NCBI RefSeq assembly: GCF_900103615.1 | Contig: NZ_FNGW01000005.1 | Coordinates: 248,001-312,000, forward strand | DNA: 64,000 nt | Origin: Romboutsia lituseburensis DSM 797 | GTDB lineage: Bacteria > Bacillota > Clostridia > Peptostreptococcales > Peptostreptococcaceae | Reading direction: 5' to 3' | Shown here: positions 44,249 through 53,733 of the stretch, one piece after another | Numbering within the stretch: position 1 is the stretch's first letter | Layout: every line of letters starts with the position of its first letter | Notes under the pieces: generated by a model | Database searches by the model: none | The model's input: only the letters and a program-made list of their open reading frames with translations | Told to the model about the DNA's origin: nothing | Position numbers and translations under genes: made by a program

Positions 44249-45331
44249 TTATTTATTTAATATTTTATTATACAATTCTTCAATATCATGGAAGTTTTGA
44301 TTAACTTCGTAGTTTGCTTTTACAAACTTTCGACCTTGTTTTCCCATGTTTTTTCTTAAGTTTTCATCATTCATAAGAGTAACTATTTTTTCTTTTATTT
44401 GTTCTGGATTTTTTGACTCAACTATAAATCCAGTTTTATTGTTATCTAAAGATTCAGGATGACCACCTACATTTGTAACTATAACAGGAACTTCACATGC
44501 CTGAGATTCAATTGCAGCAACACCAAATCCTTCCCTTAAAGATGGAAATACAGTAACGTCAAAACTACAAAATGTTTTAGCAATACTATTAGGAGCTATC
44601 CTTCCTAAAAACTCTACTTCATTTTTAAGATCTAGCTCATCTACTAAGTTTATTAAGTTATCTAAATTCTGTCCTGATCCACCTATTTTTAATAATAACT
44701 TCTTATTTGGATATTCATCTTTCAAAAGTTTAAATGCTTTTATAAGGTATTCTATACCATACCTTTTTTCTAAACTTTTAACTATACCTACTACAAATGC
44801 ATCATCTTTTTTAACTTCTACTGGTTTAAATCGTTCCATGTCTACTCCAAAAAAAGTAACATCTACATTTTTATTTGTATATTTATTAACTTCTCTTGCC
44901 ATAGCTCTACTGTTAGTAAATATATAATCAGCTTTTCTAAAATTATGTTTTATAATTTGTTTTTGTATAAACCCATTATTAGGAAACTCATATATATCTG
45001 TTCCCCATACAGAAATTGCATACGGATGTTTTTTTAATAATGTTCCTAAAAATCCATAACTACTTGCATACTGTGCATGCAATAAATCTGGATTTATTTC
45101 TTTTAATGTTCTTTTCATTTCATCAATAAATTTTATTCTTCCCATCTTTTGTAACAGTCCTTTATTTCTCTGCTCTACAACATTAGCATCAAAATTATGA
45201 ACTGTTACACCATCTATTTTACCACCATTTAATGATAAAACATGTATATTATAACCCCTTTTTTTAAAATAATCACACCATTTAATAGTATGCGGACTTG
45301 ACCCATCAGCTAAATAGCAAATAGTTTTCAT
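44249..45331 (-). CDS. Family 4 glycosyltransferase
   Basis: A 360-residue GT-B enzyme. The N-terminal domain contains HTIKWCDYFKKRGYNIHVLS and HAQYASSYGFLG. The C-terminal GT4 domain has VGIVKSLEKRYGIEYLIKAF, LLKIGGSGQ, VEFLGRI and the nucleotide-sugar motif SLREGFGVAAIESQACEVPV with its paired Glu residues. There is no signal or membrane segment, so it works at the inner membrane face on a lipid-linked precursor. It is 34 bp after the polymerase-like gene and is the last gene of the upstream run that begins at the priming transferase. Confidence 0.93.
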   Translation of the reverse strand: MKTICYLADGSSPHTIKWCDYFKKRGYNIHVLSLNGGKIDGVTVHNFDANVVEQRNKGLLQKMGRIKFIDEMKRTLKEINPDLLHAQYASSYGFLGTLLKKHPYAISVWGTDIYEFPNNGFIQKQIIKHNFRKADYIFTNSRAMAREVNKYTNKNVDVTFFGVDMERFKPVEVKKDDAFVVGIVKSLEKRYGIEYLIKAFKLLKDEYPNKKLLLKIGGSGQNLDNLINLVDELDLKNEVEFLGRIAPNSIAKTFCSFDVTVFPSLREGFGVAAIESQACEVPVIVTNVGGHPESLDNNKTGFIVESKNPEQIKEKIVTLMNDENLRKNMGKQGRKFVKANYEVNQNFHDIEELYNKILNK

Positions 45332-45365
45332 AAAATCTACCTTCCTTAAATACTTAATTAAGCAC

Positions 45366-46481
45366 TTATTTATATTTAAATATTTTAATTCTATTACTTA
45401 TTTCTCCTATTGCATAAGGTATACATATAAAACTTAAATTAATTGTGATATTTAATAATATACTTTCTGCAAATGAATATGTAAGAATAGATAAAATCAA
45501 TAGTACTTCTGCTTTTTTATTTTTACAACATAACCTATATATAGCATACATATACAACAAAATTATAATTAAAAATACTAATATACCTCCACTATATAAA
45601 GTCCATATATAACCACTATCTAAAGGTATCTTAGGATAAAATGCTAATTTTCTTATATTTTGCTCATATCCCATAAGATTCAGCCCATAAATTGGATGAG
45701 TTAAGTATTTGTTCCAATAATATGGCCTATGTGATAAATACTCATTAATCCAATAATGATTATTAAATGCAAAAGTTAATATCAAACTAGCCATAGTTAA
45801 AAGTATCGGATATATAGAAAATAAATATTTATATATTTTTTTATTAATATTTATTCTTCTGAATTTTAAAACAAAAGCAATACAAATAAACACGGTTATT
45901 AAACCTGTTTGGGTTCTAGTCTCCGCATATATGATCAATGGAGATATTAAAATTATTATAAACCCTTTTTTATCCATTTTATCAAATTTAACATAAAGAT
46001 ATGAAGCCCATATAATGAAAAATGCCATATATGCTGCATTAGGATTGCTAAATCCTAAATTATTTCTTCCATGTATATATCCACTTGGCTTTATACCTAA
46101 TAAATTCAGTATTAAGCATGATAAAAAAAATATTATATTAGTAACAATATAAAGCTTAAGTATTTTCTTTAAATCCCTATTGTACAACCCTAATGCTAGA
46201 GTATATATATATATAATTGTATTATTATTAGTTATTTTAAATTGAATAAAAAATAATACTAACAATATAAAATGAAAAATATTATATTTTTTCAAATCAT
46301 TTATTATTAGTATTATTGATAATATTATTGTTATTTGTGTAGATATCGTAGTTAACGGAAATCCAACACTATGAAATAAAATATTTCTATAATATTTTAC
46401 AACTAAAAAAAACAGTAATATAGCTCCAATCATATTTGCACTACTTATGCTTAAAAATTCACTGTCATCATATGACTTCAC
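45366..46481 (-). CDS. Wzy-type O-antigen polymerase-like membrane protein
   Basis: A 371-residue membrane protein with about ten helices and an outside loop holding SHRPYYWNKYLTHPIYG and PLDSGYIWTLYSGG, the typical pattern of Wzy polymerases. It resembles the protein at 23055-24188 in the same loop. It would join lipid-linked repeat units outside the membrane. It starts with GTG after AAGGAAGGTGG, 24 bp downstream of the CDP-glycerol transferase gene, in the main polymer operon. Wzy proteins are poorly conserved, so the call rests on topology, the loop and context. Confidence 0.85.
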   Translation of the reverse strand: MKSYDDSEFLSISSANMIGAILLFFLVVKYYRNILFHSVGFPLTTISTQITIILSIILIINDLKKYNIFHFILLVLFFIQFKITNNNTIIYIYTLALGLYNRDLKKILKLYIVTNIIFFLSCLILNLLGIKPSGYIHGRNNLGFSNPNAAYMAFFIIWASYLYVKFDKMDKKGFIIILISPLIIYAETRTQTGLITVFICIAFVLKFRRININKKIYKYLFSIYPILLTMASLILTFAFNNHYWINEYLSHRPYYWNKYLTHPIYGLNLMGYEQNIRKLAFYPKIPLDSGYIWTLYSGGILVFLIIILLYMYAIYRLCCKNKKAEVLLILSILTYSFAESILLNITINLSFICIPYAIGEISNRIKIFKYK

Positions 46482-46505
46482 TATACCACCTTCCTTAAAT
46501 ATTTA

Positions 46506-47708
46506 TTATAATGATTTTATTTCTTCAAAAACTCTTTCACAGTTTTTATTATCTCTTATATTAAATGTTCTATTTATTCTAGATTCATAAATTTCATCTA
46601 ACTTGAAGTCACTTTCAATATACTTTGTTATTAATTCTATAACTTCAGACTCACCTGATACAACTTGGCCAAACCCACTTTTTCTAAAATCAAAATATCC
46701 AGCTTTATAATGCTTTAGTTCATCAAAACAATAATGAATTAATGGTTTTTTCATATAAGCAAAATCAAAAAATATGCTTGAATAATCAGTTATTAATAAC
46801 TTAGCATCCATAAGAAGTTCTTGTACATCATATTTTTCCTTATCAGCTATTACAACATTTTTGCTATTAACCTTAAAATATTTCAAATATTTTTGTAATT
46901 CATAATGAGGATAGAATATTAACTTATAACCACTATTAGATAATATTTTTTCTAATCCTTTATTATTTATTAATGAATTAAATTTTTTATAATAATCTGA
47001 TTTTAAAAATAAATCATCTTTAGAATCACTATTTTTCATATATGAAGGAACCGTTAATTCTTTTCTCCAAGTAGGCATTAAAAGTATTTGCTTTTTAGGC
47101 TTATTATTATGTAAGTTATCAAATCTAGGCAAACCAGTTTGTACAACTTCATTATTATAATATCCATATTCTTGATTATTCGCTATAGCATTATATTCTT
47201 CTTGAGTTGATGTTATAAATTTATCAATTCTAATAGATTTTTTATTTAAAAATTCACTTACATCATTGTATATTATTCCATGTTGCAAGAAAATGTATCT
47301 TTTTTTATTCTCTCTATCTAAAATCATTTTATATAATTTATAGCTCCATGGTTCTATAAATCCTGTATATGGAGATATAACCTTTTTAGACAATATAAAA
47401 GCTATCTTATGCTCAAAACTATCATATGGTATTATATTTTGATATATTTTGACTTTATCATAATCTTTTTTAAAACTTTTATCTATTAAATAGTAGACAT
47501 TTATTTCTGGATGATTTTCTCTTATATATCTAAACATCCAATACCCGTTGTCTTTTGCTTCTGTTCCTCTTTCGCATATTAACCATAGGTCTTTATATTT
47601 AGGATTATTTTTATAAACAATAGATATGAATTTAAAAATAATCATATCTATTGTTTGAAAAGATAATCTACCTATTTTCTTTAGTATATTAACTATTTTA
47701 TTAAACAT
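46506..47708 (-). CDS. CDP-glycerol:polyglycerol-phosphate glycerophosphotransferase-like (TagB/TagF family)
   Basis: A 400-residue Glyphos_transf family (PF04464) enzyme that adds glycerol phosphate, or a related polyol phosphate, from a CDP donor to a lipid-linked glycan. Signature regions are LLMPTWRKELTVPSYM, LIFYPHYELQKYL, LLITDYSSIFFDFAYMKKPLIHY and RKSGFGQVVSGESEVIELI. The size is nearer to TagB (one-unit primase) than to the longer TagF polymerases. No tagD gene is in the window. Its presence implies a phosphate-containing repeat unit. It lies within the main polymer operon, 15 bp after a GT2 gene. Confidence 0.92.
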   Translation of the reverse strand: MFNKIVNILKKIGRLSFQTIDMIIFKFISIVYKNNPKYKDLWLICERGTEAKDNGYWMFRYIRENHPEINVYYLIDKSFKKDYDKVKIYQNIIPYDSFEHKIAFILSKKVISPYTGFIEPWSYKLYKMILDRENKKRYIFLQHGIIYNDVSEFLNKKSIRIDKFITSTQEEYNAIANNQEYGYYNNEVVQTGLPRFDNLHNNKPKKQILLMPTWRKELTVPSYMKNSDSKDDLFLKSDYYKKFNSLINNKGLEKILSNSGYKLIFYPHYELQKYLKYFKVNSKNVVIADKEKYDVQELLMDAKLLITDYSSIFFDFAYMKKPLIHYCFDELKHYKAGYFDFRKSGFGQVVSGESEVIELITKYIESDFKLDEIYESRINRTFNIRDNKNCERVFEEIKSL

Positions 47709-47723
47709 TTTTCTACTCCTAAT

Positions 47724-48515
47724 TTACATTTTATAATTAAAGTATTCTTTTAAACCTTCAAAATATAATTTAGAGCAATTATCTACTTGTTTAAACTTTT
47801 TAGCGGTAAAAGCCGTATACATTACTAGTCCCATATAATTTCCAAAAAGTCTTTTAAATAAAGGACCTTTAGCAACAAATGATTTTTCATCTAAATAATC
47901 ATTTTCACGAACATTATGATATGCTATTAATTTAGGATAATAATCGAATTTATATCCTAGCTTTTTTAAATCCATTAAATATATATTTTCTTCACCAGAA
48001 TTATATCCACTTCCTACACCAAACTTTTCATCAAATCCGATAGTATAATCTTTTACACTTTTGGTATTTATAAATATTTCTATAGCAGCCTTTTTTAATA
48101 CTTGCCTCTTAGAAAAATCTTTTATAGCTTCATTAGGATAAATTTTTGGATATTTTTCTTTTTCAGGATCATAATATTGACAGCATAAAACATCTCCATC
48201 ATTCTTATCAAAGTAATTATATGCAAATTCTAATGCATCTTCTACATACCAACAGTCATCATCTGATAATGTAAATATATCACCCTTAATTTCCTTTAAC
48301 CCTATATTTCTTGCAATTGAAATTCCTTTTGTATTCGATTTTATATGTTTATACTTAAAGGTTACATTTTCTAAACACTGTTTTACCATATCATGATTTC
48401 CTTGTGATACTATTATCATTTCAAAATCTTTATATGTCTGATTCTCTAAGCTTTGAATCAATCTTTTAAGTTCCATTTCACGAGTTCCCATTGTAGGTAC
48501 TAAAACACTAATCAT
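47724..48515 (-). CDS. Family 2 glycosyltransferase
   Basis: A 263-residue GT-A enzyme with SVLVPTMGTREMELKRLIQS, GISIARNIGLKEIKGD, TLSDDDCWY (the metal-binding DxD) and the acceptor-side GSGYNSGEENIYLMDLKK with its catalytic-base-like Glu pair. The C-terminal GLVMYTAFTAKKF is hydrophobic and probably associates with the membrane. It has a clear AGGAAGGA site and sits 17 bp after the preceding GT2 gene, so the two are co-transcribed in the polymer operon. Sugar specificity cannot be read from sequence. Confidence 0.92.
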   Translation of the reverse strand: MISVLVPTMGTREMELKRLIQSLENQTYKDFEMIIVSQGNHDMVKQCLENVTFKYKHIKSNTKGISIARNIGLKEIKGDIFTLSDDDCWYVEDALEFAYNYFDKNDGDVLCCQYYDPEKEKYPKIYPNEAIKDFSKRQVLKKAAIEIFINTKSVKDYTIGFDEKFGVGSGYNSGEENIYLMDLKKLGYKFDYYPKLIAYHNVRENDYLDEKSFVAKGPLFKRLFGNYMGLVMYTAFTAKKFKQVDNCSKLYFEGLKEYFNYKM

Positions 48516-48532
48516 AAAACATTCCTTCCTAA

Positions 48533-49309
48533 TTATCTCTTTAAAAAATGTTTATTTATATTTTTAACTGCATAATTACTAAAATATAATACAGCTTTAG
48601 GTAGAGGTACTTTCTCTACATTTCTTAATATATTCCATGTCCACATAGCTGACTTTACTTTATTTCCAGATAAGGATGTAGATGTCTTTCTATAAAGTGC
48701 TAATACTTTATTAATTCCATATGCTTCATGACCTTGTTTTAATATAGATAACCAAGTAGCATAATCTTCATGTCTTATCTTAGGCATTACTATATTATCA
48801 ACTTTTTCTTTATCTATTACAACAGTTAGACATCCTACTCCATTCGATTTTAACATATCAGTATAACTAAGTTTATAATGTACGGCTACTGATTTACCTA
48901 GTCTATCGCCATTTTCATTTATAAACTCATACCCCGTATGAGAGAAAGCTATATTATTTTTTTTCATAAAATTAATTTGTTCCTCTATTTTTGTTTCTAA
49001 CCATATGTCGTCACTATCTACAAAAGCAATATACTTTCCTTTAGCTTTTTCAATTCCTTTATTTCTAGCGTCTGCAACACCAACATTTTTATCTAGTAAT
49101 ATAGCTTTTATTCTCTCATCTTTTTGTTGGTATTGTTTTATTATCTCTCTTGAGGAATCTTTTGACGCATCATCTACTAATATTATCTCTAAATTTTTAT
49201 ATGTTTGACCTAATACACTATCCACTGTGCATTTTAAATACTTCTCAGCATTGTGTACAGGCGTTATAACAGAAACCAAATCTTGTATTTGATTTAAACT
49301 ATACTTCAT
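48533..49309 (-). CDS. Family 2 glycosyltransferase
   Basis: A 258-residue GT-A enzyme showing VSVITPVHNAEKYLKCTVDS, LVDDASKDSSREI, ADARNKGIEKAKGKY, FVDSDDIWLETKI and the HEDYATWLSILKQGH acceptor region. It parallels the GT2 at 35654-36406 closely in motif order and length. It begins 86 bp after the priming sugar transferase, past a hairpin that probably lets part of the transcript through. The end (YFSNYAVKNINKHFLKR) is basic. It probably adds the second or a later sugar to the lipid-linked repeat. Confidence 0.92.
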   Translation of the reverse strand: MKYSLNQIQDLVSVITPVHNAEKYLKCTVDSVLGQTYKNLEIILVDDASKDSSREIIKQYQQKDERIKAILLDKNVGVADARNKGIEKAKGKYIAFVDSDDIWLETKIEEQINFMKKNNIAFSHTGYEFINENGDRLGKSVAVHYKLSYTDMLKSNGVGCLTVVIDKEKVDNIVMPKIRHEDYATWLSILKQGHEAYGINKVLALYRKTSTSLSGNKVKSAMWTWNILRNVEKVPLPKAVLYFSNYAVKNINKHFLKR

Positions 49310-49345
49310 ATCCTACTTCCTCCCTAAGAAGATATAATTTTTCAG

Positions 49346-49392
49346 AAAAAAAACAATATACTCAAATACAATTTGAATACATTGTTTTTTAA
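49346..49392 (-). terminator. Hairpin after the priming sugar transferase
   Basis: A long stem (AACAAT..TTCAAAT with its complement, allowing G-U pairs) is followed by an extended T-run on the minus strand, 3 bp from the stop codon. It probably reduces read-through into the glycosyltransferase genes. Confidence 0.8.
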
Positions 49393-49395
49393 TAA

Positions 49396-50082
49396 CTACC
49401 TTGCACCTTCTCCAGTGAATATTACTTTCACCGTTTTTAGCAATATATTCATATCTATTAAGAAACCTCTGTGTTTGATATAATACATATCTGCTTTAAG
49501 CTTTTCTTCTGGAGTAATATCATATCCTCCATTTACTTGAGCCCACCCTGTTAAACCTGGCTTAACTGCTAATCTATTTATAAATCCAGGTATATCATGA
49601 TTAAACTCTATAGTAAAAGAAGGCCTCTCAGGTCTTGGTCCTATTATACTCATGTCTCCCTTTAGTATATTGAATAATTGAGGTATTTCATCTATTCTTG
49701 TTTTTCTGATAAAGTTACCCACTTTAGTTATTCTTGGGTCATCTTTAGTTGCCCATTGAGCACCAAATTTCTCAGCATCAATTCTCATTGATCTTAATTT
49801 GTATATATAAAAAGTTTTTCCACCTTTTCCCATTCTTTCTTGTTTATACGTTATAGGTCCTTTATCCTCTATTTTTATTAACATGCCAAATATAAATATT
49901 AAAGGAATTCCTATTAAAAGGCCTATTGACGATAAAATTATATCTAAAATCCTTTGATACATATCAAATAATATAGAACCTTTAACTATATTATAATCAA
50001 TTTCTTCTATTAATTCTGTATCTTTATAATCAAAGTTACTAACATCCATCTTTTTACATCCCTCACTAATTAATTCAGTCAT
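49396..50082 (-). CDS. Priming undecaprenyl-phosphate sugar-1-phosphate transferase
   Basis: A 228-residue bacterial sugar transferase (PF02397) that starts a repeat unit by moving a sugar-1-phosphate from UDP-sugar to undecaprenyl phosphate. It has one membrane segment (about 42-64; DIILSSIGLLIGIPLIFIF) and the catalytic core KQERMGKGGKTFYIYKLRSM, DDPRITKVGNFIRKTRIDE, LFNILKGDMSIIGPRPE and LAVKPGLTGWAQVNG. It is the short WbpL/PglC-like form without the CapD-like N-terminal region. The start at 50080-50082 follows GGAGGTAATT. It is the first gene of the main polymer operon and fixes its lipid-linked start. Confidence 0.95.
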   Translation of the reverse strand: MTELISEGCKKMDVSNFDYKDTELIEEIDYNIVKGSILFDMYQRILDIILSSIGLLIGIPLIFIFGMLIKIEDKGPITYKQERMGKGGKTFYIYKLRSMRIDAEKFGAQWATKDDPRITKVGNFIRKTRIDEIPQLFNILKGDMSIIGPRPERPSFTIEFNHDIPGFINRLAVKPGLTGWAQVNGGYDITPEEKLKADMYYIKHRGFLIDMNILLKTVKVIFTGEGAR

Positions 50083-50265
50083 AATTACCTCCACTTAATA
50101 ATATATTTTATGAAATATAATTCGACTTATTTTTATATTATACTCAATAATTTTAATATTATCAACATAAATTCTATTTAGCCCAAATTTACACTTAATA
50201 CAATTTTAAGCATTTTTTTAATAAATGTAATTATTAGTGAAGGATATATCAATGTTTGTAAGATT

Positions 50266-51354
50266 TTATCTATTATAAATGATTCTTTTTAGTGCTAATA
50301 TCCATACCACAACAATAGTAATAGAACTTATAAATCTAATAATTTTATCAGTAATTATTCTAGGTCTTACAAGTTCAAATCCAACTTCTGTTATATTTTT
50401 TACATTGCTTTCTTGTAAAAATTCTTCTTCTGTTTTTTGTAAACTATCTGCACTGTATAAAATAGGAGTATTTTCCTTTGCTGCAATCGGACTCAATGCT
50501 AATGCATTTAATAAGTCTCCATAATTATAAATTCCATTTCTTAATATATATATGTGATTTATTTTATCTAAATCATAAAATTCTTTTATTATTTCCTTAT
50601 TTGTTTCATATCTATCTTCTCCATTTAGCCTAACAACATCTGCTTTTATGCCGTACTTTTCATCTTTTAACATAGCTTCAAATACATCTGGAAAAGCAGT
50701 TTCACTACCTGTTAAATATACCTTCTTTATATTATGCTCTTTTAAAAACTTAAGCGTCTCTTTTCTATCACTTTTGTTTACCATTAATACAGGTATATTT
50801 CTATTTGCGGCTGCTGGAGCTATTGCTACACCATTAGGTTTTCCACTTCTCATATTAACTAGAACTACTTCAGATATTGGATTTAACTTATTAACTTTTT
50901 CAGCTAAAAGTATTGATGTTTCAAATCCACTTTCGCCACCAATTCTTTCTGAGTTTATATTCATTTTTTTAAGTTCTTTTTTAATATCGTTTGTTATGAC
51001 TTTATCTCCACCAATTAAATATACCTTCTTAACACCTAATCGTTTAATTTCATCCTTTACAGTGCTGTTTATTTCCTCTGAGTCTGTGAAAAATATTGGA
51101 ATATTTTTTTGATAAGCAAAAGATGAAGCACTTACTCCATCAATAACAGAATGTATACTTACAAGAACTGCTTCATCTGATTTTTTCCATCCTATTTCAC
51201 TTATTTTTGTCATAGTTTCAAATCTATCTAAGCCAATAATTTGTTTTCTATTATATTGACTTAGATAATTTTCATCTAAATAAAATTTGATTCCAAATCC
51301 ACATACTGCAAGAATTATAATTAGTGTAAAAGCCATTTTTGCTCTTTTACTCAT
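50266..51354 (-). CDS. CWB2-repeat protein with N- and C-terminal membrane helices
   Basis: A 362-residue protein made of a membrane helix (about 8-26), three CWB2 (PF04122) repeats (about 36-330) and a second membrane helix near the C-terminus (about 335-357). The CWB2 repeats show GLDRFETMTKISEIGW, VYLIGGDKVI, RIGGESGFETSILLAEKV, NGEDRYETNKEIIKEF and PILYSADSLQ. In C. difficile, CWB2 modules bind PS-II in the wall and occur in secreted proteins. Membrane tethering at both ends is unusual and suggests a fixed membrane-to-polymer contact or a role in polymer assembly. It starts 15 bp after the CWB2 amidase gene, so the two are co-transcribed. Confidence 0.88.
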   Translation of the reverse strand: MSKRAKMAFTLIIILAVCGFGIKFYLDENYLSQYNRKQIIGLDRFETMTKISEIGWKKSDEAVLVSIHSVIDGVSASSFAYQKNIPIFFTDSEEINSTVKDEIKRLGVKKVYLIGGDKVITNDIKKELKKMNINSERIGGESGFETSILLAEKVNKLNPISEVVLVNMRSGKPNGVAIAPAAANRNIPVLMVNKSDRKETLKFLKEHNIKKVYLTGSETAFPDVFEAMLKDEKYGIKADVVRLNGEDRYETNKEIIKEFYDLDKINHIYILRNGIYNYGDLLNALALSPIAAKENTPILYSADSLQKTEEEFLQESNVKNITEVGFELVRPRIITDKIIRFISSITIVVVWILALKRIIYNR

Positions 51355-51369
51355 ATATAACCTCTTTCA

Positions 51370-53331
51370 TTATTTTAAAGTTTTTTCTATTCCTTTACCT
51401 ATTTGAGTTCCAAGATGGTTTCTTTTTTCTACAGTGTTTACTAAAGCATCATCTTGAGGATTATCTATAAATGCAGATTCTACTATAACTGCAGGTGCCT
51501 TCGTTTCCCTTATCATATGATAATAGTCTTTTCCGCTATCTGTTGTTCTTGTTTTTATACCTCTATTAGTAAAGCTGAATTCACTTAATATACTATTCAG
51601 TATATTTGTTGCTAAAGTTTTACTTGTTCCACCATTTCTATCTGCGTACTTATAATATATTTCTGTACCTTTAGCCACTCCATTATAAGAGTTAAAGTGA
51701 ACACTCACAAGTAAATCTGGATTTATAGCATTTGCCATAGAAGTTCTTTCAGATAAAGATAATGTTTTATCCGTTTCTCTAGTTAATACTACATTCACAC
51801 CATTTGCTCTTAGATATTCAGTCGCTGCTAACGAAGTATCTAATGTATAAATTTTTTCTTTACTTGATGTTCCAGGGTCTGTACCACCATGACCAGGATC
51901 TATTACTACAGTTTTTCCTCCAACATTGTGAATAGATAGTTTGTATGCAATATCACTTATTATTCCATCCTTAAAAGCTTTACCTATTTGGTATACTTTA
52001 TTAGCTGATTTTTTTTCTAAGTTATCTGTATGATAATCAGATAAATAGTTTGGTGATGTTATAAGTATTGGTGAATTAAACTTAGCAGCTAAAGGTCCTG
52101 CTACTAAAGCGTCTGTTAATTCATCTGATCTTGCTACTATTACTGATTCTAATTCACTTTGTGGATAGAATTTAGCCATAACTTTTGCATTTGTTTCATG
52201 TCTATCTGCTCCGTATACTCTATTGTAGTATACGCTTCCACTAGGTGGTTTAGATACTATATCAGCCATCTGATCTATAACATCAGTAGCTAACGTATTT
52301 GGTCCCCCTATAAAGTATACGTCTTTTAGAGCTTCTGACTTTAGCCAATTATAAGAATTTGTTGGTACTTTATATTTTTCAGTTAATATAACTGGTTGTT
52401 TATCTTCTCCTGCCTTAGCTGCAATTGATAGTGCATCTATATCGCCTTGGAATCCATTTGCCATATATACTTTATTTACATCATGATTTGAATCAATTAC
52501 TTTTGCTATTTCTAAAGATGTTTCATATCTACTTTGACCCCAAATACGATTTACACTCGCACTATTGATGCTCTTTAATTCATTAGCTACTTGAGAGTTC
52601 ACACTATTTTCTCCACCTACTATAACAATTTCTTTAGGTGAAAGTCTTTTTATTTCTTCCTTTATAGTAGCTGGTACACTATCTTTTTTAACTATTAATA
52701 TTGGTGCATCATAGGTAGATGCTAACGGTGTTGCAGTTATACCATCCGCTACTATATCTCCATTTATTATTACTACTTTATCAGTAGTAGTTTTCCATCC
52801 TTCTTTGCTTATCTTTACTGCATTATCATATGCACTATCTCCTGATAATTCTACTACTGGCGCAGAAGTTTTTTGCATATAAGTTCTCATTTGTGCCATA
52901 TTACTAACTATATATTCCTGAGTTATATTATAGTCATCTAATTTTAATCCTAGTTTTTCCAATTCATCTGTATTTAATACTTGTTTATTTTGGTTGTCAT
53001 TTATTACTATATTATTTATTTTCCAAACATTTAAATATTCTGGATCTATATTAAACTTTATTGTACCTTCATATGATTGAGTTTGAGAGTTATATTTTAA
53101 ATTCGTACTTAACTCTTGATCATAACACAAATAATTTACTGTTATAGTTTCAGCATCAAATTTCTCTTTAAATGATACTCTTATTTTAGATTCATTTCCT
53201 AGTACTACACTTCTCTTTTCTAATTCTATTTTAATATTTTCAGTAGTTTCATTATTTGCGTATATCGAAGTTGGAGCTATTATTGAAGCTGCAACTAATC
53301 CTGTTGTAAATAATTTTCTTCTTTTTTTCAT
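51370..53331 (-). CDS. Secreted CWB2 protein with Amidase_3 domain (Cwp6-like)
   Basis: A 653-residue exported amidase. It has a signal peptide (about 1-26), an N-terminal beta-rich region (about 30-125; KRSVVLGNESKIRVSFKEKF), three CWB2 repeats (about 165-465; VIVNGDIV-like and NRIWGQSRYETSLEIAK) and a C-terminal Amidase_3 domain (about 470-653; VIDPGHGGTDPG, VSVHFNSYNG, AVIVESAFIDNP). Cwp6 of C. difficile combines the same CWB2 and amidase parts. It would cut MurNAc-L-Ala bonds while docked on the wall polymer. The ATG at 53329-53331 follows GGAGGGAT. It probably shares an operon with the membrane CWB2 gene after it. Confidence 0.93.
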   Translation of the reverse strand: MKKRRKLFTTGLVAASIIAPTSIYANNETTENIKIELEKRSVVLGNESKIRVSFKEKFDAETITVNYLCYDQELSTNLKYNSQTQSYEGTIKFNIDPEYLNVWKINNIVINDNQNKQVLNTDELEKLGLKLDDYNITQEYIVSNMAQMRTYMQKTSAPVVELSGDSAYDNAVKISKEGWKTTTDKVVIINGDIVADGITATPLASTYDAPILIVKKDSVPATIKEEIKRLSPKEIVIVGGENSVNSQVANELKSINSASVNRIWGQSRYETSLEIAKVIDSNHDVNKVYMANGFQGDIDALSIAAKAGEDKQPVILTEKYKVPTNSYNWLKSEALKDVYFIGGPNTLATDVIDQMADIVSKPPSGSVYYNRVYGADRHETNAKVMAKFYPQSELESVIVARSDELTDALVAGPLAAKFNSPILITSPNYLSDYHTDNLEKKSANKVYQIGKAFKDGIISDIAYKLSIHNVGGKTVVIDPGHGGTDPGTSSKEKIYTLDTSLAATEYLRANGVNVVLTRETDKTLSLSERTSMANAINPDLLVSVHFNSYNGVAKGTEIYYKYADRNGGTSKTLATNILNSILSEFSFTNRGIKTRTTDSGKDYYHMIRETKAPAVIVESAFIDNPQDDALVNTVEKRNHLGTQIGKGIEKTLK

Positions 53332-53499
53332 CAAATCCCTCCTATTTATATATAATACTTATATATTATAACATAATAGGATATTATTGGACATAATTTT
53401 GAGTAACTATGTAAGGTTTAAATATAAATTTTATCATATATTCAAGTTTTTTTTAGTTACAACTTTGTAAATTTTTTCAAATTTGCCAAATTTATTTGC

Positions 53500-53528
53500 T
53501 CGACTTTTTAAATTACTTATAGTATAAT
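53500..53528 (+). promoter_or_regulatory. Promoter of small-RNA candidate 1
   Basis: TCGACT (53500-53505), exactly 17 bp, then TATAAT (53523-53528) on the plus strand. No protein-coding frame follows; a short structured transcript and a terminator do. Confidence 0.65.
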
Positions 53529-53534
53529 CATATT

Positions 53535-53619
53535 AGGAAGAAAGAAATTTCTAACATCTCTTTTTTCCGTATTTCTCACATTTAAAGACCGTAGATATAT
53601 TCTACGGTCTTTTTCTTTT
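53535..53619 (+). ncRNA. Small-RNA candidate 1, downstream of secA2
   Basis: A plus-strand unit of about 85 nt in a 399-bp gap. It begins seven bases after a TATAAT box. Stem 1 pairs GGAAGAAAGA (53536-53545) with TCTTTTTTCC (53559-53568); its loop contains AACATC. The linker GTATTTCTCACATTTAAA follows. A 12-bp terminator stem, AAAGACCGTAGA with its complement (53584-53612), ends in TTTTTCTTTT. The loop and linker recur in a second unit at 56262-56345. No ribosome site plus start is present, so a peptide is unlikely. The U-rich segments would suit Hfq binding. Confidence 0.65.
53584..53619 (+). terminator. Terminator of small-RNA candidate 1
   Basis: A 12-bp stem AAAGACCGTAGA (53584-53595) with TCTACGGTCTTT (53601-53612), loop of five, then a T-run on the plus strand. 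No plus-strand gene lies nearby to need it. Confidence 0.85.
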
Positions 53620-53689
53620 GTAAATAACTTATTTGCAATTTTCTATATGAAAATATTTATTATATGTATATTTATATAAACAATTAATA

Positions 53690-53729
53690 AAAAAGAGTGC
53701 TGAAAATACATTTTTTCAGCACTCTTTTT
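53690..53729 (-). terminator. Terminator after secA2
   Basis: AAAAGAGTGCTGAAAA pairs with its complement around a short loop, with T residues downstream on the minus strand, 4 bp from the secA2 stop codon. Confidence 0.92.
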
Positions 53730-53733
53730 GTTA

